DNA of 33,102 nt from Acidobacteriaceae bacterium (GTDB lineage Bacteria; Acidobacteriota; Terriglobia; Terriglobales; Acidobacteriaceae), in assembly GCA_003132405.1 (NCBI GenBank), contig PKXQ01000089.1:1-33102 (forward strand), given 5' to 3'. Below, in pieces: positions 15,154 through 22,368 of this stretch (position 1 is the first letter of the stretch; every line of letters starts with the position of its first letter). The position numbers and the translations under genes were made by a program. Under the pieces are notes generated by a model. The model was given only the letters and a program-made list of their open reading frames with translations. It was not told the DNA's origin and made no database searches.

Positions 15154-16890
15154 ATGTCCAATCCAAACATTTCCGATGCAAACACGTCCGACACCAACAC
15201 TGCCGACGCGGGCGCCACAGAATCCTCGCCAGCCGAATCATTCAAAGACATTTTTTCGGAGTATGAGCACAGTCATCGGCGCAAGGCTGAACCCGGCTCC
15301 CAGCGCCGCGAAGGCACCGTTATTGCCATCACCGCGGATTCCGTCGTCCTCGACGTCGGATTCAAAACGGAAGGCGTTCTGCCGCTCACTGCGTTTCCTG
15401 CCGACAAGCCGCCGAAGCCCGGCGACAAACTCCAGGTCACCATCAAAGGGCGCGATCCCGAGGGCTATTACGAATTGACCCGCGGCAAGGTTGAGCGGCC
15501 TACCGACTGGGTCTCACTCGAAAAGGCCTTCGCGGAGAAGTCAACCATCATCGGAACCGTCACCGGCGTGGTCAAAGGTGGGTTGAGCGTTGATGTCGGC
15601 GTGCGCGCCTTCATGCCGGCGTCGCGCAGCGGAACGCACGACGCCGCCGAATTAGAAAAGCTGGTCGAACAGGAAATCCGCTGCCGCATCATCAAGCTCG
15701 ACGTCGATGACGAAGACGTAGTCGTCGATCGCCGCGCCGTTGCGGAGGACGAAGAGCGCGCCGGGAAAGAGCGTCGCTTCTCCGAACTCAAAGAAGGCGA
15801 CGTTGTGCAGGGTGAAATTCGCAGCCTCACCGATTACGGCGCGTTCGTCGATATCGGCGGCGCGGACGCGCTTCTGCATGTGGGAGAAATTTCGTGGCAT
15901 CGCGTCGCCAAGCCCGCTGACGTGCTAACCGTCGGCCAGCAGATCGAAACCAAGATCATCAAGATCGATGAAGAAAAGCATCGCATCGCGATTAGCATGA
16001 AACAGCTGCAGCCGCATCCGTGGGATGCGGTCGCGGGAAAGTACACGGCGGGAGAACGCGTGCGCGGCACCGTCAGCCGCATCGCTGATTTTGGCGCCTT
16101 TGTCGAGATTGAACCCGGCATCGAAGGGCTGATTCATATTTCCGAAATGTCATGGGCGAAACGGGTGCGAACGCCGAGCGACGTAGTGAAGGTGGGCGAT
16201 ACGGTTGAGGCCGTGATCCTTGGAGTGAGCGCCGCTGAGCGCCGCATCTCGCTCGGCTTAAAGCAAGCGCTGGGCGATCCGTGGGCCGGGGCCGATCAAA
16301 AATTTGCGCCCGGCACGGTGATCGAGGGTCCGGTCACCAACCTGACGAAATTCGGCGCGTTCGTGCAGCTCACCGAGGGCGTCGAGGGCATGATCCACAT
16401 CAGTGAAATCAGTGCGGAGAAGCGCATCAATCATCCGCAGGAAGTGTTGCGATCGGGACAGGTGGTCAAGGCGCAAGTGCTCGCGCTCGACACCGAGAAG
16501 CGGCTCATCCGCCTGAGCATGAAACAGCTCGTGCCCACAGGTCTCGACGAATACGTCGCGGAACACAAAGAAGGCGACATCGTCACTGGCCGCTTTATCG
16601 AGGTCTCCGAAAGTCGCGCGCGTGTGGAACTTGGCGAAGGCATGCAGGCAATATGCCGTATACCCGCGGAGAGCTCGGCGAAAGAAAAGGCCGCGTCCGC
16701 GCCATCCTCTTCAACTTCGTCAACCAAGCCCGATCTCTCGTCGCTCGGCTCGATGTTGCAGGCGCGCTGGAAGAGCGGCGCTCCAACCAGCGAGGCCAAG
16801 CCGGAAGCGATGCGGGCGGGGCAGATCCGCGAATTCAGAATCGCGAAACTCGACGCAGCAGCCAAGAAAATTGAAGTGGAATTGACTTAA
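15154..16890 (+). CDS. rpsA: Ribosomal protein S1-type protein with six S1 domains
   Basis: S1 helps the 30S subunit bind and unfold mRNA. From the ATG at 15154 the protein has 578 residues. It starts with a Ser/Thr/Asn-rich 30-residue lead, then six OB-fold S1 repeats at about 52-112, 131-193, 215-283, 301-369, 386-457 and 473-575. The third to fifth carry the classic RNA-binding pattern (DYGAFVDIGG, DFGAFVEIEPGIEGLIHISE, KFGAFVQLTEGVEGMIHISE). The last is unusual: a 45-residue Ser/Lys/Pro-rich insert (about 507-552) splits it before the final strand. No cmk or ihfB neighbours are present, so a second S1-like paralogue elsewhere is possible. The frame opens earlier at 15031, but that part looks non-coding. 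Confidence 0.85.
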   Translation: MSNPNISDANTSDTNTADAGATESSPAESFKDIFSEYEHSHRRKAEPGSQRREGTVIAITADSVVLDVGFKTEGVLPLTAFPADKPPKPGDKLQVTIKGRDPEGYYELTRGKVERPTDWVSLEKAFAEKSTIIGTVTGVVKGGLSVDVGVRAFMPASRSGTHDAAELEKLVEQEIRCRIIKLDVDDEDVVVDRRAVAEDEERAGKERRFSELKEGDVVQGEIRSLTDYGAFVDIGGADALLHVGEISWHRVAKPADVLTVGQQIETKIIKIDEEKHRIAISMKQLQPHPWDAVAGKYTAGERVRGTVSRIADFGAFVEIEPGIEGLIHISEMSWAKRVRTPSDVVKVGDTVEAVILGVSAAERRISLGLKQALGDPWAGADQKFAPGTVIEGPVTNLTKFGAFVQLTEGVEGMIHISEISAEKRINHPQEVLRSGQVVKAQVLALDTEKRLIRLSMKQLVPTGLDEYVAEHKEGDIVTGRFIEVSESRARVELGEGMQAICRIPAESSAKEKAASAPSSSTSSTKPDLSSLGSMLQARWKSGAPTSEAKPEAMRAGQIREFRIAKLDAAAKKIEVELT

Positions 16891-16908
16891 GAATAGTTGA
16901 GCGAAAGG

Positions 16909-18927
16909 TTAGTGCGCGTCGCGGACGACAAGGATCATCCCTGGCCGCAGGACTGCCAAGTTACGGTTATCGTGCTTCAAGGAAGAGACAGTAGTGTTGT
17001 ACGAGTTCGCAATCGAATACAACGTCTCGCCTTGCTTGACCGTATGATGCTTGACGGTCTCGCGATTCGCAGCAGCCGAATCTGCGGAGGGATCGGCGAC
17101 TGGCTTGACCGACGCAGTCTCGCTCGCGCCATGACGGTGTGATGCGGATGAACGTTTGGCGGCAAGCTGAGATTCGCGCGTGCCTGCCGTGACCGGCAGG
17201 TGCAAATACAAAACCTTTCTTCCCTCCAGGCTGCTTCCCTTCAGCCGATTCCAACTGCGCAGCATTTTCACCGACACGCCAAAATTCTCTGCGACCGATT
17301 CGACGGTATCGCCTTTGCGAACTTTATAGTGCGTGGTGGCATGCGCATAGGTGCTGGTGTCAGCCTGCTTGCCAGCGGCGATCGGAATGATCAGGCGCGC
17401 TTCGGGCGATAGCGCCTCATAATTCATCCCGGCATTCCGGCCGGCAATTCGCCCATTGTTCGGGCTCGGATTCAAGTCGTTGGCCTCGGCAATGGCTACC
17501 GGAGTCGTGTGATAGGTGCGGGCAATTGCGGCCAGCGTTTCGCCGCTCTGCACCTTGTGATAGCGCCACCAGACGCGCTTGTCGGTTGGAATCGAAGCCA
17601 CTGCAGTTTCAAATTTGTCGGCCGTTCCAGCGGGCAAATGGAGGTCAAACGCACGGTCCTTAGGCGTGGTCAGCCGCAGCAGGCTGGGATTCAAACCGAG
17701 CAAATCTTCCGCAGTAGCATCCACGCACTCGGCCGCTAAACGAAGATCGATCGGATAGTTAATCTTGACGGTGTCGTAAGGAACCGGCTTTTCCTTCACC
17801 ACCGAATCGAGCCCATATTGCGCCGGATTCTTGGCCATGATAGTCACGGCCACGATGATGGGAACGTAGTTACGCGTTTCCTTGGGCAACACGTTGCGCC
17901 GATAGAGCTCCCAAAAATCGGCATAGCCCGTGCGCTTCACCGCGCTCTGCACCGTCCCCGGGCCGGAGTTGTAGGCGGCCATTGCCAGATACCAGTCTCC
18001 GAATTCGTTATAGAGATCGTGCAAATGATGAGCGGCGGCCCGCGTGGCTTTTTCCGGATCCTGGCGGTCGTCAACCCACCAGCTGCGTTCGAGTCCGTAG
18101 CCCTTTGCTCGGCTGCCCATGAACTGCCACATACCGCGAGCGCCCGCCCGAGAAACAGCCAGCGGATGGAAGCCCGATTCCGCCTGCGCCAGATAAATCA
18201 GCTCCTGCGGAACGCCTTCCTCCCGCAGAACGCGGCGAATCATGTCTTCATAGCGACCGGAGCGGGCTAGCGCGTGCTCCAGAGTGCCGCGTCCGCGATT
18301 CGAGAAATAATTGATATAGCCGGCGACCTGGTCGGTCATCACTAGCGGCAGATCGGAATGCGTCGACCTGATCTCCGCCTCGGCCTTCGCCTTTACGGTT
18401 TGGTCAACCGCCGGAGTCAGTTCATTCGCTTCGTCAATCGGAGCCGGCTCCGACTTCTGCTCGGCAAATCCATCGCCCTGTTGTAGGGCGGCAAGCTCAA
18501 GCGTGTTGATGCCATCGAGAATGCGGTCAAGCTCGCGTTCCAGGCGGTCATCCGACGTGCTCGACCGGAGATCGTATCCGCTGCCCAGCAACAAGTTAAA
18601 AGCCGAGTCGAAATTCTGCTTGGCGGCCTCAAGGTGCCCAGCCTGATAGTTGTCCTGCCCAGCCTGAAATTCCTTTTCGACCCGGGCGATCAAGTCGGCC
18701 ACGGGATCGACTTGAAGCGCCTCCGGAACCGGCGGCTTCGACTGCGGCTCCGCCGCGACAGATTTCTGTTGGGGTGCATCAGGCGGCTTTCCAGCCGCGA
18801 CTAGTGTTGGCGCCTCGGCTTGTGATGGAGGCAGGAACGAAGTTTTCTGGGCGCTCTGGCAGCCGAGGGTTGCCCCTAATATCGCCGAAACCGAGATCGC
18901 CAAATACCGCTGGGATGAAAACCTCAT
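16909..18927 (-). CDS. mltD: Membrane-bound lytic murein transglycosylase D-like lipoprotein with three LysM domains
   Basis: This enzyme cleaves the MurNAc-GlcNAc bond of peptidoglycan to give 1,6-anhydro ends. The 672-residue protein has a lipoprotein signal ending LGATLGC, with lipidated C23. A Pro/Gln-rich linker and a helical segment follow, then an SLT domain at about 225-350 with catalytic E250 (LAQAESGFHPLAVSRAGARGMWQFM) and the AAYNSGPGTVQ motif near 317. Three LysM peptidoglycan-binding repeats follow at about 455-515, 532-578 and 626-668 (KVQSGETLAAIA, KVRKGDTVESVA, TVKQGETLYSIA). Three LysM units are more than the two of E. coli MltD. It is convergent with the S1 gene, with 18 bases between the stops. 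Confidence 0.93.
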   Translation of the reverse strand: MRFSSQRYLAISVSAILGATLGCQSAQKTSFLPPSQAEAPTLVAAGKPPDAPQQKSVAAEPQSKPPVPEALQVDPVADLIARVEKEFQAGQDNYQAGHLEAAKQNFDSAFNLLLGSGYDLRSSTSDDRLERELDRILDGINTLELAALQQGDGFAEQKSEPAPIDEANELTPAVDQTVKAKAEAEIRSTHSDLPLVMTDQVAGYINYFSNRGRGTLEHALARSGRYEDMIRRVLREEGVPQELIYLAQAESGFHPLAVSRAGARGMWQFMGSRAKGYGLERSWWVDDRQDPEKATRAAAHHLHDLYNEFGDWYLAMAAYNSGPGTVQSAVKRTGYADFWELYRRNVLPKETRNYVPIIVAVTIMAKNPAQYGLDSVVKEKPVPYDTVKINYPIDLRLAAECVDATAEDLLGLNPSLLRLTTPKDRAFDLHLPAGTADKFETAVASIPTDKRVWWRYHKVQSGETLAAIARTYHTTPVAIAEANDLNPSPNNGRIAGRNAGMNYEALSPEARLIIPIAAGKQADTSTYAHATTHYKVRKGDTVESVAENFGVSVKMLRSWNRLKGSSLEGRKVLYLHLPVTAGTRESQLAAKRSSASHRHGASETASVKPVADPSADSAAANRETVKHHTVKQGETLYSIANSYNTTVSSLKHDNRNLAVLRPGMILVVRDAH

Positions 18928-19143
18928 ATTTTCAAAAACTTACTGAAATCCCTCCTGGGCTCAACCTGCCCTTTCGATCAACCTGCTTTTGTCTATTATG
19001 AGATGGTACTATCGCAAAATTCGTTGGGTCAACGCCACGGAAGACACCTGTCCCCCGTTACTTTGGAAACGGTTGGGCATGTTACCCCAGGCTAGCGGTC
19101 GCTGGCAACGAGTCTTTTGCCACGCCCCATTCATCCAAAAATT

Positions 19144-20148
19144 ATGAAAGCCATACAGATCAGCCGAACAGGTGGGCCGGAAGTGATGGAAGTAGTGGAC
19201 TTGCCGGTTCCACAGCCGAAACCGAACGAAGCCGTCGTGCAGATCAAGGCGGCCGGCGTCAACTTTATCGACATCTACAACCGCGAAGGCCGCTACAAAG
19301 CCCCACTCCCGCTGGTTCTCGGCCAGGAAGCCGCTGGAGTTGTAATCGCTCTCGGCACCGAGGTCAGGGCTGACGAGAACAAGCCCGCTCCCGAGCACCC
19401 CAACGCCCCCGCCGTCGGCGATCGCGTGGCTTATACGTCTGTACTCGGCGCCTACGCCGAATATGCCGCCGTGCCCATCGACCGCCTGGTGAAGATTCCG
19501 GATGGCGTGGGCGACCGCGATGCTGCGGCCGCCATGCTCCAAGGCATGACCGCCCATTATCTTTCCCACGATACCTATCCGCTAAAGAAAGATGACACCG
19601 CTCTGATCCATGCCGCCGCCGGAGGCGTAGGACTGATCCTCGTCCAGATGGCGCACAACATCGGGGCGCGCGTAATCGCCACCGTCTCGACGGAAGAAAA
19701 AGCTCAGCTAGCGAAAGGCGCGGGCGCCGACGACGTTATCCTTTATACGCAGTCAGATTTCGAGGCGGACACAAAACGCCTAACCACCGGCAGAGGCGTC
19801 GACGTGGTCTACGACTCGGTTGGGAAGACGACCTTCGACAAGGGCCTGAACATTCTTCGCCCACGCGGCATGATGGTACTCTTCGGAGGCTCGAGCGGAG
19901 CCGTCGCCCCAATCGATCCCCTGTTGCTGACGCAGAAAGGATCGCTCTTCCTGACTCGCCCTTCACTAACGAATTACATTGCCACTTCACAAGAGTTGCA
20001 GACTCGCGCCGCCGCCGTCTTTGGCATGATTCGCGATGGCAAACTCAAGCTACGCATCGAGCATGTCTATCCGCTGGAGGAAGCGCAAAAGGCTCATCGC
20101 GACCTCGAAGGACGGAAAACCACAGGGAAATTGCTGCTTCTGCCGTAA
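19144..20148 (+). CDS. Zeta-crystallin-type NADPH:quinone oxidoreductase
   Basis: This is a zinc-free medium-chain dehydrogenase/reductase that reduces quinones or enones with NADPH. From the ATG at 19144 it has 334 residues, a normal length. The N-terminal GroES-like domain begins MKAIQISRTGGPEVMEVVDL and carries AAGVNFIDIYNREGRYKAPLP, the quinone oxidoreductase signature. The Rossmann domain has IHAAAGGVGLILVQMAHNIGARV at about 150-172. The structural-zinc cysteine loop of alcohol dehydrogenases is absent. The frame extends nine codons further up without a ribosome site. It is divergent from mltD. The cellular substrate is not predictable. Confidence 0.92.
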   Translation: MKAIQISRTGGPEVMEVVDLPVPQPKPNEAVVQIKAAGVNFIDIYNREGRYKAPLPLVLGQEAAGVVIALGTEVRADENKPAPEHPNAPAVGDRVAYTSVLGAYAEYAAVPIDRLVKIPDGVGDRDAAAAMLQGMTAHYLSHDTYPLKKDDTALIHAAAGGVGLILVQMAHNIGARVIATVSTEEKAQLAKGAGADDVILYTQSDFEADTKRLTTGRGVDVVYDSVGKTTFDKGLNILRPRGMMVLFGGSSGAVAPIDPLLLTQKGSLFLTRPSLTNYIATSQELQTRAAAVFGMIRDGKLKLRIEHVYPLEEAQKAHRDLEGRKTTGKLLLLP

Positions 20149-20267
20149 GCCCAACCTAGCGCTGGCGGAATTCTGGTGCGCCGTCGCTTTCAGTGCATCC
20201 AAATTAGTAGTGTTCAAGTCAGATCGGCCCAAGCGAAGAAGGGATTTGGATTTCCCGGGAGGTGTCT

Positions 20268-21278
20268 GTGAACGCTCCGTTTTTGAACTGTCTTCCTTTG
20301 AATAGCCATCGATTGAACGGCCAACGATTTAGCAGCCAACGATATCGATTCGGCTTGGTGGAGATGGCCTGTCTCGTCGCGGTCGCGCTCGGCAGCTACG
20401 CTGTTGCCCAGTCGGCTCCGAACGCGAGTGGCACGCCCGTACACATGATTGTCACCGTCGAACCTCGCAAAGGCTCCGAAGTACCGGTCGTGAACCGTGA
20501 GGATGTGGTGGTTTACGAGGGCAAGAACCGCGACTCGGTCACGGAATGGGTCCCGGCTCAAGGCGACCATGCGGGCCTGGAATTCTACGTCCTGATTGAT
20601 GACGCTTCCAGCTCCGCGGTCGACACACAGCTCAGCGACATCAAGAAGTTCATCGTTGGACTGCCAGCGAACGCCCAAGTCGGCGTCGCTTACATGCAAA
20701 ACGGGACGGCGCGCATGGAGCAAAAGCTCACCACCGACCACGATCTGGCGGCAAAAGCCCTGCGCCTGCCATTCGGCAACCTGAGTGCAGATGCCAGTCC
20801 ATACTTCTCTCTAAGCGACATGGCGAAGCACTGGCAGCCAGACGGTAATCGCCACGAAGTCCTCATGATCACTAGCGGGGCCGATCCCTATTATGGAAGC
20901 GGCGATGCGGACGATCCTTACCTCTCAGCGGCGATCGAGGATTGTCAGCGCGCCGGAGTTCTCGTCTCTGCAATCTATGCCCCAGGCGCCGGGCATTTCG
21001 GGCATAGTCATTGGTCTAACTACTGGGGGCAGATTTACCTTTCGAAGCTAACCGAAGAAACCGGAGGCGAGGGATACTACATCGGTTTCTTTGGCCCGGC
21101 ACCGGACTTCTCGCCCTATCTAACGGACGCGGCGAATCGCCTGGAGCATCAATACCTGCTAACCTTCCTGGCGCAGCCGCAAAAGAGGTCCGGCGTGCGA
21201 CCGGTAAAGTTGCGGACCGAGTTGCACAACATCGATCTAGTGTCGGCCAACGCAGTTTACGTTCCGGCGTCGGAATGA
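20268..21278 (+). CDS. VWFA-domain secreted protein (acidobacterial type)
   Basis: The 336-residue protein contains one von Willebrand factor A domain. It has a basic N-terminus and a hydrophobic segment at about 30-48 (LVEMACLVAVALGSYAVAQ) that looks like a signal peptide with an unusually long n-region. A short beta domain follows (VHMIVTVEPRKGSEVPVVNREDVVVYEGKNRD), then the VWFA fold. The MIDAS metal site DxSxS is present in LIDDASSSAVD near residue 108. Such stand-alone proteins are expanded in Acidobacteria, where their role is unknown. The start is GTG at 20268, five bases after GGGAGG; a GTG two codons earlier overlaps that ribosome site and is less likely. Confidence 0.85.
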   Translation: MNAPFLNCLPLNSHRLNGQRFSSQRYRFGLVEMACLVAVALGSYAVAQSAPNASGTPVHMIVTVEPRKGSEVPVVNREDVVVYEGKNRDSVTEWVPAQGDHAGLEFYVLIDDASSSAVDTQLSDIKKFIVGLPANAQVGVAYMQNGTARMEQKLTTDHDLAAKALRLPFGNLSADASPYFSLSDMAKHWQPDGNRHEVLMITSGADPYYGSGDADDPYLSAAIEDCQRAGVLVSAIYAPGAGHFGHSHWSNYWGQIYLSKLTEETGGEGYYIGFFGPAPDFSPYLTDAANRLEHQYLLTFLAQPQKRSGVRPVKLRTELHNIDLVSANAVYVPASE

Positions 21279-21321
21279 CGGCGCTATTGTGTTAGAAAAC
21301 AATCGCTAATACTCAAGAGAT

Positions 21322-21353
21322 GCAGAGCGGCGCGTCCCCCTCTGCGCGCCGCT
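21322..21353. terminator. GC-rich hairpin between convergent genes, with an alternative stem
   Basis: The 9-bp stem agcggcgcg (21326-21334) / cgcgccgct (21345-21353) is perfect. An overlapping, mutually exclusive 6-bp stem pairs gcagag (21322-21327) with ctctgc (21340-21345). There is no T-run. It sits between the convergent VWFA and PPOX genes and reaches the latter's stop codon, so a terminator or mRNA 3'-end role is likely. Confidence 0.5.
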
Positions 21354-22026
21354 AAGGCTTGACCTTCCGCGAGTAGTTCCTCAGGTAGGTCGGCATCTCC
21401 TGCTGGCAGCGCTCATCGCGAATCGCTGTGCCGACAACCGTCTCCAGCGGAATCACCCCCGCCCACGTAGGAAACGAATAATCCTGCTCATCGTCCACCG
21501 CAGGCCCCACTCGCACCTTAGCCGAAAACTCACTAATCGGAAGCCGCAGTACCGACGTAGCCCTCAACTCTTTTTCATTTGGCTGCCGCGAATCGTCCCA
21601 GCGCCCAGGAATAATATGTTCGCTAAGCGCGCGCAGCGCCGCCAGCTTTTCCGCCGGATCATCGACCAGCGTAGCCGTACCTAAAATCACCACCGACCGG
21701 TAATTCATCGAGTGATTAAACACAGACCGAGCCAGCACCAGCCCATCCAGCAGCGTGACCGTAACGCAGACCGGCACTCCCTGATCAAGATTGCGCAGCA
21801 TGCGGCTGGCCGCCGACCCGTGAATATAAAGCAAGTCCCCGTCGCGCCCATAAGAAGTAGGAATAACAAAAGGCTGTTCCTCGACCACAAAGCCAACATG
21901 GCAAAGAAAAGCCTCATCAAGAATCTGGTAAACAACCTCGCGATCATAGACCGCCCGTTGCGACTCGCGCACAACCCGAGTGCGCAGACTGGGAGCGCTG
22001 GAACTGGAATTAAAATTTGTGGACAT
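21352..22026 (-). CDS. Pyridoxamine 5'-phosphate oxidase-fold flavoprotein
   Basis: The 224-residue protein belongs to the split-barrel FMN-binding superfamily, in the NimA/PNPOx-like branch. The N-terminal segment RESQRAVYDREVVYQILDEAFLCHVGFV and the strand FVIPTSYGRDGDLLYIHGSAASRMLRNL are characteristic of this branch. VCVTVTLLDGLVLARSVFNHSMNYRSVVILG follows, which supplies the FMN contacts. Such proteins bind FMN, F420 or heme, and Nim-type members are known for nitroimidazole reduction, but no activity can be assigned here. There is no signal peptide. It is convergent with the VWFA gene. Confidence 0.85.
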   Translation of the reverse strand: MSTNFNSSSSAPSLRTRVVRESQRAVYDREVVYQILDEAFLCHVGFVVEEQPFVIPTSYGRDGDLLYIHGSAASRMLRNLDQGVPVCVTVTLLDGLVLARSVFNHSMNYRSVVILGTATLVDDPAEKLAALRALSEHIIPGRWDDSRQPNEKELRATSVLRLPISEFSAKVRVGPAVDDEQDYSFPTWAGVIPLETVVGTAIRDERCQQEMPTYLRNYSRKVKP

Positions 22027-22102
22027 GGAGCTGATTTCCTAGGCAGGCGCCAAGAGTGTGAAGGAGAAATTCTAGCAGGTCGCAACTAGACGATGACGGT
22101 CG

Positions 22103-22297
22103 CTACAGTAGCCCGCCAGTCTTCACCGCCAACGTGCTCAGCGCCATCTCCAGCTTGACGATCGCCTCGCCAAGCTCCGGATGATTCCCGAGCGTCTTCT
22201 GCAGTTCCTTGAGAATCTGATGAGCGCTGGCAACGTGCTCAGCCGCCTGGCTTGAATTTTGTTCGGGCTTCGGTTCGGTCGGTGTGGGCATAGTCAT
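22103..22297 (-). CDS. Small DUF4404-like protein
   Basis: This is a 64-residue protein with a Pro/Gln-rich start and an amphipathic helical remainder (ASAHQILKELQKTLGNHPELGEAIVKLEMALSTL). The pattern fits small helical proteins of the DUF4404 type, though recognition is weak. The first ATG, at 22297, has a GAGGGATGG region upstream. It lies between the PPOX gene and rnr, all on the minus strand with gaps of about 75 bp, so it could be in one transcript. Function is unknown. Confidence 0.6.
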   Translation of the reverse strand: MTMPTPTEPKPEQNSSQAAEHVASAHQILKELQKTLGNHPELGEAIVKLEMALSTLAVKTGGLL

Positions 22298-22368
22298 CCA
22301 TCCCTCGTGACTTTCTATTCTACCTTCAGACTCAATAAGTAGAGAGCAACGAGACGCCGTCTAAAATA

